A stretch of DNA of 64,000 nt from Thauera sedimentorum. GTDB lineage: Bacteria > Pseudomonadota > Gammaproteobacteria > Burkholderiales > Rhodocyclaceae. The translations under genes were made by a program, and so were the position numbers. The stretch spans positions 1,537,129 to 1,601,128 of the forward strand of contig NZ_JACTAH010000002.1 in assembly GCF_014489115.1 (NCBI RefSeq). Reading direction: 5' to 3'. The notes beneath the pieces were generated by a model. It saw only the letters and a program-made list of their open reading frames with translations, was not told where the DNA came from and did no database searches. Positions 22,439 to 31,108 of the stretch are shown here, in pieces. Position 1 is the first letter of the stretch. The number at the start of each line of letters is the position of its first letter.

Positions 22439-22927
22439 TCAGCAGCCGCTGGTGTCGCGGGTGATGGTCGGGCGTCCGCCGGCGCCGGCCGGGGCGGCGT
22501 AGGCGACGCTGCAGGTGGCGATGCCGTCGAGCTGGGCGGTGCCGCCGGCAAAGGTCCAGCGGCTGGGCAGGTCGTCGAACAGCGGACGCAGGCTGTTCTC
22601 GGCAGCGGCGGGGTAACCGTACACGGTATTGACGCCTTCCCCGCCAACGTCGCAGACAGCGTTGTTCTGGGCGGCGTTGGTGGCACCGGAGGCGAGGTTC
22701 ACGCAGGCGGCGTTGTCGGTGTGCAGGCCGGCGGCGGCCATCTTGGCGAACACCAGGTTGGCGCCCGAGCGCACGGTGGAATAGTAGGAATCCACCACCG
22801 CGATGCGCGCCTCGCGCTGCAGCGAGATGAACTTGGGGATCGCCACGGCGGCGAGGATGCCGAGGATGACGATGACGATGACCAGTTCGATGAGCGTGAA
22901 GCCGGATTGGCGGGCCTGGTGCGGCAT
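22439..22927 (-). CDS. mshB: MSHA pilin MshB
   Basis: A 162-residue prepilin: leader MPHQARQSG, mature start FTLIELVIVIVILGILAAVA, then IPKFISLQREARIAVVDS, a helix shared with MshA/MshB. Three or four cysteines lie in the globular part (ACVNLA, AVCDVGG, ATCSVAY and a terminal SGC). Homologues in Vibrio precede mshA and are minor or initiating pilins. A separate promoter is likely, because a 100-bp spacer with a palindrome and TATACT separates it from mshG. Confidence 0.88.
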   Translation of the reverse strand: MPHQARQSGFTLIELVIVIVILGILAAVAIPKFISLQREARIAVVDSYYSTVRSGANLVFAKMAAAGLHTDNAACVNLASGATNAAQNNAVCDVGGEGVNTVYGYPAAAENSLRPLFDDLPSRWTFAGGTAQLDGIATCSVAYAAPAGAGGRPTITRDTSGC

Positions 22928-22962
22928 GCTGAATACCCCTTTTGCAGTATTGATATTGGCCG

Positions 22963-22968
22963 AGTATA
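22963..22968 (-). promoter_or_regulatory. putative -10 element of the mshBACDOPQ pilin operon
   Basis: On the minus strand TATACT lies 36 bases upstream of the mshB ATG. The -35 position is a poor match, so an activator may be required; the palindrome at 23003-23016 lies roughly where such a factor could bind. The Vibrio cholerae MSHA locus is also split into an assembly and a pilin operon at this point. Confidence 0.4.
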
Positions 22969-23002
22969 GCCCAGCCGGTCGGGCTGGTCGGGCGTGAAAT
23001 AT

Positions 23003-23016
23003 GTCACGGTCGTGAC
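23003..23016. promoter_or_regulatory. GTCACG-GT-CGTGAC palindrome upstream of mshB
   Basis: A perfect 6-2-6 palindrome in the mshG-mshB spacer, centred about 44 bases upstream of the TATACT hexamer. This is a plausible activator site for the pilin operon; no known regulator consensus is matched with certainty. Confidence 0.4.
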
Positions 23017-23028
23017 CTGTTTGCCGTT

Positions 23029-24252
23029 TCATCGGCGGCTCGCGAGCTGGGTGAGGTCCCACATCGGCAGGAAGATGCCGAGCGCGAGCACCAGCACCAT
23101 GATGCCGACCACCACGGTGAGTACCGGCTCGATGATGCTGCTGAGGTTGGCGATGTCGTACTCGACTTCGCGGTCGTAGAAGTCGGCCACCTCCAGCATC
23201 ATGGTATCGAGCTGGCCGGTTTCCTCGCCCACGGCGATCATCTGCAGCACCACCGGGGTGAACACCCGTGCGGAGGCTGCGGTGCGCAGCAGGGTGTCGC
23301 CGCGCTCCACACCGTTGCGCATGGAGAGGATCTTTTCGGCCACGTACATGTTGCCGCTGGCGCGGGCCACGCCGGCCAGCGCCTGGGTGATGGGCACGCC
23401 GGCGGTCATCGCCACACCCATGGCGCGGGTGAAGCGCGCCAGCGTGGCGCGCAGCAGCACGTCGCCGAGCTTGGGGATGCGCAGCAGGGTGCGATCCCAG
23501 GTCAGCCGCCCGGTTTCGGTGGCGGTCCAGCGGCGGAAGGCGACCACCGCGGCGGCGATGGCGGCGAGCACCAGCGGCCAGTAGTCGCGCGCGAACTGGG
23601 AGACCGCGAGGATGATGCGGGTGGCCAGCGGCAGCTGCATGTTCACGCTGGCGAACACGTCGGCGAAGGTGGGAATGACCAGCACGGTGAGCACGCCGAT
23701 GGCCACGCCGATGGCGATGATCACGAACATCGGGTAGCGCATCGCGGCCTTCACGCGGTCGATCACCACCTTGTCGCGCTGCAGGTAGTCGTACATGCTG
23801 TGGAAGGCGGTCTCGATCTGGCCGGTCATCTCGCCCACCCGCAGGATGCTGACGTACAGGGTGCCGAAGATGTCGGCGTGGCGGGCGAAGGCGGCGGAGA
23901 TCTCGCGCCCGCCCTCGAGGTCGCGCGAGATCTCGCGCAGCACCTCGGCGAAGCGCGGGTTGGGGGTGGATTCGGCCAGGCGGGCGAGGCCCTGGATGAT
24001 GGGCACGCCGGCCTTGGTGATGCTGTACATCTGGCGGCTGAAGAGGATCAGGTCGTCGAGCCGGATCTTGGGCTCGAACAGCGCGGCCAGCGACTTGCGT
24101 TCGCCGCCGCCACTGCGTTCCTCGGCGATCTCCAGCGGGCTCGCGCCGCTGTCCAGCAACTGGGCGGCGGCGGCCTGCTCGGAGTCGGCTTGCAGCCGGC
24201 CCTCGCGCAACTGGCCGTCGGCATCGCGGACGCGGTAGCGGTAGGTGTTCAT
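23029..24252 (-). CDS. mshG: MSHA inner-membrane platform protein MshG (GspF/PilC family)
   Basis: A 407-residue polytopic protein that forms the inner-membrane platform on which the assembly ATPase acts. The N-terminal YRYRVRDADGQLREG and two GspF repeats are seen: LILFSRQMYSITKAGVPI...MTGQIETA and TRAMGVAMTAGVPITQAL...EETGQLDTMM. Three membrane helices are visible near 170-195, 220-240 and 375-400. Length is normal. It follows mshE with a 38-bp gap and ends the assembly half of the locus. Confidence 0.93.
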   Translation of the reverse strand: MNTYRYRVRDADGQLREGRLQADSEQAAAAQLLDSGASPLEIAEERSGGGERKSLAALFEPKIRLDDLILFSRQMYSITKAGVPIIQGLARLAESTPNPRFAEVLREISRDLEGGREISAAFARHADIFGTLYVSILRVGEMTGQIETAFHSMYDYLQRDKVVIDRVKAAMRYPMFVIIAIGVAIGVLTVLVIPTFADVFASVNMQLPLATRIILAVSQFARDYWPLVLAAIAAAVVAFRRWTATETGRLTWDRTLLRIPKLGDVLLRATLARFTRAMGVAMTAGVPITQALAGVARASGNMYVAEKILSMRNGVERGDTLLRTAASARVFTPVVLQMIAVGEETGQLDTMMLEVADFYDREVEYDIANLSSIIEPVLTVVVGIMVLVLALGIFLPMWDLTQLASRR

Positions 24253-24290
24253 CGCGGACGGGGCGTGGGGTCAGGTCGCGGCATGCGGGA

Positions 24291-26057
24291 TCACTCGGTG
24301 GCTTCGGCGGCGGCGGGGAGCGGCTCGATGTCGTCGGGATCGATCTCGCCGCCGATGCGCACCACTTCTTCCAGCGTGGTCAGGCCGCGGGCGGCGAGCT
24401 CCAGCGCGTTCTGCGCCAGGGTGCGGAAGCCGGGCTTGGCGAGTGCTTCGCGGTGGAAGGCGCTGGCGTCGGAGCGGCGCAGCGCGTCGGCCAGGTTGTC
24501 GTCGATTTCCAGCAGTTCGAACACGCCCATGCGACCCTTGTAGCCGGTGTTGTTGCACTGCATGCAGCCGGCGCCGCGGCGGAAGCCGTTGCTGCCTTCC
24601 GGCAGGTCGAGCTCGGGCATGCTGCGCAGCCAGGCGCGTTCGTGGGCATCCGGCGCGTGCGGTTCGGCGCAGTTGGGGCAGATGCGGCGCACCAGGCGCT
24701 GGGCGAGCACGGCGTCGAGCGAAGTGGCCACCAGGTAGCCGGGGGCGCCCATGTCGATCAGGCGGTTGGCGGTGCTGACCGCGTCGTTGGTGTGCAGGGT
24801 GGACAGCACCAGGTGGCCGGTCATGGCGGCGCGCAGGCCGATCTCGGCGGTTTCCTGGTCGCGCATCTCGCCGATCAGGATCACGTCCGGGTCCTGGCGC
24901 AGCGCGGTGCGCAGTACGCCGGCAAAGGTCAGGTTGATCTTGAAGTTGACCTGCACCTGGTTGATGCGCGGCAGGCGGTACTCCACCGGGTCTTCGATGG
25001 TGATGATCTTCTTGCCCGGTTCGTTGAGTTCGGACAGCGCCGAGTACAGCGTGGAGGTCTTGCCGCTGCCGGTGGGACCGGTGACCAGCACCATGCCGTG
25101 CGGCTTGTGGATGGCGCGGCGAAAGCGCCGCACCATGTCCGCCGGCATGCCGATGCGCTCCAGGCCGAGGATGCCCTGCGACTGGTCGAGCAGGCGCATC
25201 ACCACCGATTCGCCGTGGATGGTGGGCATGGTGGACAGGCGCACGTCGATGCTGCGCTCGCGCACGCGGATGTTGAAGCGGCCGTCCTGCGGCAGGCGGC
25301 GCTCGGAGATGTTGAGGCCGGCCATCAGCTTGAGGCGCGAGACCAGGGCGCCGGCGATGCGGCGCTCCTTCATGACCTGCTCCTGCAGCACGCCGTCGAT
25401 GCGCTGGCGGATGCGCAGCACGGTCTCGTCCGGTTCGATGTGGATGTCCGAGGCGCCGACCTGCACCGCGTCCTCGAACAGGGTCTGCAGCAGGCGCACC
25501 ACCGGCGCGTCGGCGACGTCGGCGCCCTGCGCGAGGCGGGCGAGGTCGATGTCGGTGTCGGCCAGCTCTTCGCCGAGCTGCTCGGCGATCGAGCTGATCT
25601 CGTCGGTGCGGCGGAACACGGTGTCGAAGGCGGCCAGCAGGTCGGACTCGCGTACCACCGCGACCTGGATCGGGCGCTGCAGGATACGGGCGATCTCGTC
25701 CTGCGCGAAGATGTCGGTGGGGTCGGCCTGGCCGACCAGGAAGCCGCCGCCCTTGTCGTCGAGCACGATGGCGCGGAAGCGCCGCGACAGGGTCTCCGGC
25801 AGGCGACGCACCAGCTCCGGGCGGAACTGGAACTGGCGCAGATCCACGTAGGGCATCTGCAGCTGGCGGGAGAGGAAGTCGAGCAGGGCCTGGTCGTCGA
25901 TGTAGCCGAGGTCGACCAGGCTGCGGCCGAGGCGCTGGCCGGTTTTCTTCTGTTCGGCCAGGGCGGTTTCCAGCTGCTGCTGGCTGATCATGCCGTTCTC
26001 GACCAGCAGGTCGCCCAGGCGGATGCGTTTGCGGCCGGCGGCGGGGGCGTCGTTCAT
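24291..26057 (-). CDS. mshE: MSHA assembly ATPase MshE (GspE/PilB family)
   Basis: A 588-residue hexameric secretion ATPase powering pilus extension. The N-terminal part (about 10-150) is a GspE N-domain pair with RIRLGDLLVENGMIS and RLGRSLVDLGYID; in MshE this module has been shown to bind cyclic di-GMP. The catalytic core has Walker A (TGPTGSGKTSTLYS), the Asp box, Walker B (VILIGEMRDQETAEIGLRAA) and the His box. A zinc CxxC pair (CPNCAEP and CMQCNNTGYKGR) is present near the C-terminus. The ATG at 26057 directly follows the mshN stop. Confidence 0.95.
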   Translation of the reverse strand: MNDAPAAGRKRIRLGDLLVENGMISQQQLETALAEQKKTGQRLGRSLVDLGYIDDQALLDFLSRQLQMPYVDLRQFQFRPELVRRLPETLSRRFRAIVLDDKGGGFLVGQADPTDIFAQDEIARILQRPIQVAVVRESDLLAAFDTVFRRTDEISSIAEQLGEELADTDIDLARLAQGADVADAPVVRLLQTLFEDAVQVGASDIHIEPDETVLRIRQRIDGVLQEQVMKERRIAGALVSRLKLMAGLNISERRLPQDGRFNIRVRERSIDVRLSTMPTIHGESVVMRLLDQSQGILGLERIGMPADMVRRFRRAIHKPHGMVLVTGPTGSGKTSTLYSALSELNEPGKKIITIEDPVEYRLPRINQVQVNFKINLTFAGVLRTALRQDPDVILIGEMRDQETAEIGLRAAMTGHLVLSTLHTNDAVSTANRLIDMGAPGYLVATSLDAVLAQRLVRRICPNCAEPHAPDAHERAWLRSMPELDLPEGSNGFRRGAGCMQCNNTGYKGRMGVFELLEIDDNLADALRRSDASAFHREALAKPGFRTLAQNALELAARGLTTLEEVVRIGGEIDPDDIEPLPAAAEATE

Positions 26058-26058
26058 C

Positions 26059-27441
26059 TCATTCTCCGTGGCCGCCGAGGGCGGCGAGCCGCTTGCGGGC
26101 ATGCTGCGCGAGCGGCGCATCGAGCGGGCCTGCGGCCAGCGCGGCTTCCCAGGCGGCGCGGGCTTCGGCGGGTTGTGCGAGGGCTTCCAGCGATACCGCC
26201 AGACCGGCCCAGGTGGTACCGCGCTGCTGGCCGCCGGCCAGCGCGCGCCGGTAGTTGGCGACGGCGTCGGCATGGCGGCCGGCGCGCTGCTGCAGGGTGG
26301 CCAGCACGGCCAGCTGCTCGGCGGACAGGCGCTCGGCGGGCAGGGCTTCGATCAGCTGCAGGGCGCCGGCGGTGTCTCCGCCCTGGGCGTGCAGGCGGGC
26401 CAGCAGGACGGCCGGGGCCGGCTCGCCCGCGGCGCCGGCAACGAGCTTGCGCAGCAGGGCTTCGAGTTCGGCACGCCGCTCCTGCCGCAGCAGCAGTGCC
26501 GCAAGCACATTGACCGACTGGGCGTGGCCGGGGTCGAGCTCGAGCGCGCGTCGCAGGCCGCGCTCGGCCAGATCCGTCTGCCCGCGGTCCAGCGCCCGCA
26601 GGGCCTGGCTGAGATGATCGCCGGCGCTTTCCGCCGCCGGCGCGCTGATCTGCGGCCGGGCGGCGGGGGCGGGCGCGGCCTGTGGTTCGGCGGGGGGCTC
26701 GGCCGGTGCGATGGCTGTCGCGACGGTCGCTGCGGCCGGCGTGGCTTCGGCCGCAGGGGAGCTACCGGCGGGCGCGCCGGCGGTGGTGAACTCCGCGCTG
26801 ATCCAGCCCGTGGTGCCGTCGACGGTGCGCACCTGCAGGTAGCCGCGCGACTCGCCGAGCAGCTGCAGCGTGCTGCGTGCGCTCAGCACATGCAGCACGG
26901 GATGTTCGGTGCCGGGGCCGCTGCGCAGGTTGACGCGCTTGCCGGGCAGCACCTCCACGCTCTGCGGGGCAGGCGCCGGGGCCTCGGCTGCGGGTGGCGG
27001 GGCTTCCTGCGGCGCGGCCGGTTCGGCTGCGGGCTGGGCGCTGGCGGGCGGCAAGGTGCTTGCGGCTGCAGCGAGGTTCTCAACCCGCGCTGGCGGTGCC
27101 GGCGGTTCGACAGCCGGTGTGTCCTGGGCAGCCTGGCCGGTGGCCGCCCTCTCCGCCGCGGCTGCAGGGGGTGCCGGCGTTGCGGGGGCGCGGGCGGCGG
27201 GCTGGGCCATCTGCGCCGGTTCCGGCACCGGCCGCGCCGGCTGTCCCGCCTGGCCGTACAGCAGGAAAGCGGCGAGCGTGGCCAGCACCGCCGTCACCGA
27301 GAGCAGCAGCACCCAGCTGGGCGGCCAGCGGCGGGCGCGTAGCGGCGGCACGGTGACGGTGTCGTCGAGTGCCGTCGGCTTGAGCTCGTGGCCGATGCTG
27401 CGGCGGTCGATGTCGCGCAGCATGTCGTTGATCAGGCTCAT
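26059..27441 (-). CDS. mshN: MSHA biogenesis protein MshN with SH3 and TPR domains
   Basis: A 460-residue inner-membrane protein: cytoplasmic start SLINDMLRDIDRR (typical of MshN), a membrane helix at 42-62, a Pro/Ala-rich periplasmic linker (65-160), a bacterial SH3-like domain (161-219: VNLRSGPGTEHPVLHVL, YLQVRTVDGTTGWIS), a second low-complexity linker, and tetratricopeptide repeats (275-460). TPR segments fit the known family; the SH3 domain, often a peptidoglycan-binding fold, is unusual. The gene overlaps mshM by four bases and probably links the machinery to the cell wall. Confidence 0.85.
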   Translation of the reverse strand: MSLINDMLRDIDRRSIGHELKPTALDDTVTVPPLRARRWPPSWVLLLSVTAVLATLAAFLLYGQAGQPARPVPEPAQMAQPAARAPATPAPPAAAAERAATGQAAQDTPAVEPPAPPARVENLAAAASTLPPASAQPAAEPAAPQEAPPPAAEAPAPAPQSVEVLPGKRVNLRSGPGTEHPVLHVLSARSTLQLLGESRGYLQVRTVDGTTGWISAEFTTAGAPAGSSPAAEATPAAATVATAIAPAEPPAEPQAAPAPAARPQISAPAAESAGDHLSQALRALDRGQTDLAERGLRRALELDPGHAQSVNVLAALLLRQERRAELEALLRKLVAGAAGEPAPAVLLARLHAQGGDTAGALQLIEALPAERLSAEQLAVLATLQQRAGRHADAVANYRRALAGGQQRGTTWAGLAVSLEALAQPAEARAAWEAALAAGPLDAPLAQHARKRLAALGGHGE

Positions 27442-28325
27442 GCCAGCCCCACTGCGAGGATGACGGCCGCGAGCGCGCCGCCGAGGTGGAAGAAGCCGAA
27501 GCGGGGCAGGGGCGTGGCGTCCTCGGTGTCGGCCACCGCGCGGCGCACATGGCGGGTATCGACCGTGGCGGCGCCTTCACCGTAGGCGGCGAGCAGGGCC
27601 TTGTGCGCGAGGACGTTCACCAGCCGGGCGATGCCGCGGCTGCCGCGATGCAGCGCACGCAGTGCGGCGGGGCGGAACAGGGTGGCGGCGCGGGGGCTGC
27701 CGGCCACGTGCAGGCGGTGGGCGACGTAGTTACGCACGCCATCCAGGTCGAGGGGCTGCAGGCGGTAGGAGAAGCCGATGCGGCTGCGCAGCTGGCGCAG
27801 GCCGTCGCCGGCCAGGCGCTGGTCGAGCTCCGGCTGGCCGAACAGGATCACGGTCATCAGCTTGTGTTTCTCGGTTTCCAGGTTGCTCAGCAGGCGCAGG
27901 GCCTCGAGCGTGTGGTCGGGCATGGCCTGGGCTTCGTCCAGGCACACCACCACCCGGCCGCCGCGCGCGGCGATGCCGATCAGGCGGTCGTGAATGATCT
28001 TGAGCTGGCCGTACTGGCCGAGTTCGCGCGGCGCCGAGATGCCGAGCTCGGCGGCGAGCGCCTCGCGCAGCGCGTCGGGCTCGAGCTGGGCGTTGGGCAG
28101 CCAGGCGGTGACCAGGCGGTCGCCACCCGCGGCCAGCAGCTTGCGGCACAACAGGGTCTTGCCGGTGCCCACTTCGCCGGTGATCTTGATGAAGCCCTCG
28201 CCCGCGCCGAGCGCCACGCGCAACACGTTGAGCGCTTCCTGGTGTGCCCGCCAGGCGTAGAAGTAGCCGGTGTCGGGAGTGAGCCGGAAGGGCGCTTCGC
28301 GCAGGCCGAAGTGTTGCTCGTACAT
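27438..28325 (-). CDS. mshM: MSHA AAA ATPase MshM
   Basis: A 295-residue ExeA/GspA-like ATPase: MYEQHFGLREAPFRLTPDTG opening, Walker A TGEVGTGKTLLCRK, Walker B VVVCLDEAQAMP, a sensor segment MTVILFGQPELDQRL, and a C-terminal membrane helix (LGGALAAVILAVGL) that anchors it. The family is thought to help place the secretin in the envelope through the cell wall. It is translationally coupled with mshN (4 bp overlap) and begins five bases after the mshL stop. Confidence 0.92.
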   Translation of the reverse strand: MYEQHFGLREAPFRLTPDTGYFYAWRAHQEALNVLRVALGAGEGFIKITGEVGTGKTLLCRKLLAAGGDRLVTAWLPNAQLEPDALREALAAELGISAPRELGQYGQLKIIHDRLIGIAARGGRVVVCLDEAQAMPDHTLEALRLLSNLETEKHKLMTVILFGQPELDQRLAGDGLRQLRSRIGFSYRLQPLDLDGVRNYVAHRLHVAGSPRAATLFRPAALRALHRGSRGIARLVNVLAHKALLAAYGEGAATVDTRHVRRAVADTEDATPLPRFGFFHLGGALAAVILAVGLA

Positions 28326-28330
28326 GGGGC

Positions 28331-30049
28331 TCAGCGCGGCGGGATGCCACCCGGCGAAAGCAGGCCGTCGATGCGCCCGGTGGCGCCGGCGAGATCGTCC
28401 TGCCAGGAGCGGTTGTCGTCCACCACGATGGGCTTGAGCAGGATCACCAGTTCGGTCTTGCGCCGGGTCTTCTGGGTATGGCGGAACAGGTGGCCGACCA
28501 CCGGCAGGTCGCCCAGCACCGGCAGACCGGCCTGGCCGTCGCGCTGGGAGTCCTGCATCAGCCCGCCGATGACGATGATCTGGCCGTTTTTCGCGCGCAC
28601 GATGCTGTCGGATTCGCGCATGGTGCTGAAAGCCAAAGGCAGGGTCTGTTGCTGGCCGAACACAGTGAGCGTCTTGGTCTGGTCGACCACTTCGCTGACC
28701 GCCGGGCGCACATGCAGGATGATGTCACCACTGGCGTCGATCTGCGGGGTGACGTCGAGCGCGATGCCGGAGAAGAAGGGGGTGAGCTCGATCTCCGGCG
28801 AGGTGGTGGTGGTGGTGCCGGTGGTGGTGTTGTTGCTGGAGATGCGGGTAACGAAGAACTCGTCCGAACCCACCTTGATCACCGCCTTCTGGTTGTTCAT
28901 GGTGGCGATGCGCGGACTGGACAGCACCTGAACATCTCCCTGAGTCTTGAGCAACTCTATGAAGGCGCCGAAATCACGCAGTTGCAGGGCGACGGAGAAG
29001 ATTCCGCCAAAGGCATTGGCGTCGAGCCCGTTACCCTGCGTGAATGGCGAGAACGCTCCAGTTTCGTCGAGCATGCCGAGCAAGGTGTTGTTGCTCGGCT
29101 GGCTCGTTCCGCTGTAGCCAGGCCCTTGCCCCACCAGGATGCTGCCGTCCTTGCCGGCTTTCAGACCGGCCCAGTTGATGCCGGTCTGAAAGCCGTCGGA
29201 GAGCTCGACTTCGAGGATCTTCGCTTCCAGCAGCACCTGGCGGGTGACACTGTCCTGCAGCGATTGCAGGAAGAACTCCACTTCGCGCAGTTCGGCCGGC
29301 ATGCCGCGTACCAGCACCAGGCCGGTGTGCGGATTGACCACCACCGCACGCCCGGCGGAGCCTTCGCCACCGCCTTCGACGCCGACGATCAGGCGCAGCG
29401 ACTGTTCGAGCTCGGTCCAGAAGCGGCTGCTCGAGGTGGTCTCGATCTGGCTGCTGGCCGGATTGGACGACTCGCGCCCCGCGCTGCCGTTGCTGCCGCT
29501 GCCGGTGTCGTCGTCGCCGCCGCGCAACTGGCCGGAGCTGACCCGGGTCTCGGTGCGGCCGTCGCGCTTCAGGTTGATGTAGTTCACGTTGAACATGCGC
29601 GACTGCAGGGCGGCCGGGAACACCTGCCAGCCGGCGCTGCTGCGGCGCACGTCGTAGCCATAGACGTCGCGCACCGCGGTGAGCACCTCGGGCACGCTGA
29701 CATTGCGCAGGCTGAGTGTGAGCGTGCCGTCGACCGCCGGATGGACGACGATGTTCTCGGCGCTGTCGTGCAGCAGCGACATGAAGAAGGTGCGGGCATC
29801 CACGTCCCGCACGTCGATGTCGAAGCGGCGCTCCGGCGCCTTGGGGATGTCGATCGCCACTGGCGGCAGCAGGGCGGCGGCCACCTCGGGCGGCAACGCG
29901 GCGTCCTGGGCGGCCGGGGCCTGGGCGGCGATCTCGCTGCGCAGTTGCGCGTAGGGCGAATCGGGGCCCTGTCCCGGGCGGGGGCTGGCGCAAGCGGCCA
30001 GGGCAAGGGCGAGGGCGGCGAGCGCCGGACGTGCGATGCAGGACTTCAT
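28331..30049 (-). CDS. mshL: MSHA outer-membrane secretin MshL
   Basis: A 572-residue secretin lipoprotein: signal with lipobox LAAC (C20), an STN/N0 domain (about 75-145: RFDIDVRDVDARTFFMSLL), an N1 region, a Ser/Gly/Asn-rich linker (about 170-200) and the C-terminal barrel domain with VLSSPRIATMNNQKAVIKVG and a terminal LFRHTQKTRRKTELVILLKP. The secretin lets the pilus pass the outer membrane. MshK, just upstream with a 4-bp overlap, resembles a PilP-like helper. Confidence 0.94.
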   Translation of the reverse strand: MKSCIARPALAALALALAACASPRPGQGPDSPYAQLRSEIAAQAPAAQDAALPPEVAAALLPPVAIDIPKAPERRFDIDVRDVDARTFFMSLLHDSAENIVVHPAVDGTLTLSLRNVSVPEVLTAVRDVYGYDVRRSSAGWQVFPAALQSRMFNVNYINLKRDGRTETRVSSGQLRGGDDDTGSGSNGSAGRESSNPASSQIETTSSSRFWTELEQSLRLIVGVEGGGEGSAGRAVVVNPHTGLVLVRGMPAELREVEFFLQSLQDSVTRQVLLEAKILEVELSDGFQTGINWAGLKAGKDGSILVGQGPGYSGTSQPSNNTLLGMLDETGAFSPFTQGNGLDANAFGGIFSVALQLRDFGAFIELLKTQGDVQVLSSPRIATMNNQKAVIKVGSDEFFVTRISSNNTTTGTTTTTSPEIELTPFFSGIALDVTPQIDASGDIILHVRPAVSEVVDQTKTLTVFGQQQTLPLAFSTMRESDSIVRAKNGQIIVIGGLMQDSQRDGQAGLPVLGDLPVVGHLFRHTQKTRRKTELVILLKPIVVDDNRSWQDDLAGATGRIDGLLSPGGIPPR

Positions 30050-30423
30050 GGCTGTGTTCCGTTGCGGCCCGCTGGCCGTTTGCTCATTCCCGGGGCGTCG
30101 AAGCGCAGGACCCGTTCGGTGTTGTCGTCGCCGCGCAGCGTGACCGAGGCGGCCTCGATGCGCACCACCACCGCATCGCCGACGCGCTCTCCACGGCGCA
30201 CCGTGGTGCCGTCGATCACCGCGAAGCCGTCGTCCGGCCCCACGCGCGTGGCCTGCAGCCTGGCGGCCGCAAGCGGTGCGGCACCGTCAGCCGCGGACGG
30301 CGCCGCGATCTGGCCGGGAGGGGCCAGTGGGTCGGGAATCCCGGCTGCGCCGCTGGCTGCGGTGGCCGCGCCCGAGCAGGCGAACAGCAGGGCGAGGCGG
30401 GCAAGCATGTGCAGGTCAGACAC
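30046..30423 (-). CDS. mshK: MSHA biogenesis protein MshK (PilP-like)
   Basis: A 125-residue exported protein with an N-terminal signal (LARLALLFACSGAATA) and a small beta domain matching the PilP/GspC HR-like fold: DPLAPPGQ, then LQATRVGPDDGFAVIDGTTVRRGERVGD (in part) and VTLRGDDNTERVLRF. It probably couples the inner-membrane complex to MshL. It overlaps mshJ by eight bases and mshL by four. Sequence conservation is low in this family, so the assignment leans on position. Confidence 0.82.
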   Translation of the reverse strand: MSDLHMLARLALLFACSGAATAASGAAGIPDPLAPPGQIAAPSAADGAAPLAAARLQATRVGPDDGFAVIDGTTVRRGERVGDAVVVRIEAASVTLRGDDNTERVLRFDAPGMSKRPAGRNGTQP

Positions 30424-31108
30424 CGATCCACTCCTTGTCCAGGCTCAGGGTGTGCAGGCGCAGGGTGAACGCCGCTTCGGGGTAATCCGTGCCGTCGATC
30501 GACAGCAGGTCCCAGTTGAGCAGCCAGGGCTGCTGCTCGACCGTGTGCAGGTAGGCGTTCAGCGCCGCGTAGCTGCCGCGCAGTTGCAGTTCCACGCCGC
30601 GTTTCCACACGCGCGCCGCGGGCTGGGGCGGGGCGTCGGTGTCGGCGTCGGCCTGCGCCGCGGTCTCGTCCGCGGGGCCGCCGTCCAGGGCGGCAGGCGG
30701 CAGGCTGCGCAGCGCCTGGAGGTGCAGCCCGCCGGTCTGCGTGACCAGGGCGCGCAGCACCTCGTGCATGCGGTCGGCCGGGATGAAACGGGAGACGGCC
30801 TCCGCCAGCCGGCCGTCGGCCTGGGCGATCGCTCCCTGCAGGGCGGCGATGCGCGCCTTGGCTTCCGCATCCGGGTCGGCGGCAAGTTCGGCCTGCAGGC
30901 CCGCCGCGCTGGCCTCCAGGCCGGCCACGCGGCTGCGGGCTTCGGTCAGGCGCGCCTGGTCGGTCTTGTAGGCCTGCCGGGCGGGTTCGATGAACAGCGC
31001 GTCGGCCAGCAGCACGATGACCGCGAGCGCGGCGGCGAGCAGCAGGGCCCGCTCGCGCAGCGAGCGCCGGTCGATGGCCGCGAGCAGCCGGGTCCAGGCC
31101 TTCTTCAT
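30416..31108 (-). CDS. mshJ: MSHA biogenesis protein MshJ (PilO-like)
   Basis: A 230-residue bitopic inner-membrane protein: cytoplasmic start MKKAWTRLLAAIDRRSLRER, membrane helix about 22-44, a periplasmic coiled coil (about 50-115: AYKTDQARLTEARSRVAGLE) and a ferredoxin-like C-terminal domain (WKRGVELQLRGSYAALNAYLHTVEQ). It corresponds to PilO. The upstream 85 codons of open frame do not resemble the family, and the ATG at 31108 overlaps the mshI2 stop by four bases. Confidence 0.88.
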   Translation of the reverse strand: MKKAWTRLLAAIDRRSLRERALLLAAALAVIVLLADALFIEPARQAYKTDQARLTEARSRVAGLEASAAGLQAELAADPDAEAKARIAALQGAIAQADGRLAEAVSRFIPADRMHEVLRALVTQTGGLHLQALRSLPPAALDGGPADETAAQADADTDAPPQPAARVWKRGVELQLRGSYAALNAYLHTVEQQPWLLNWDLLSIDGTDYPEAAFTLRLHTLSLDKEWIGV

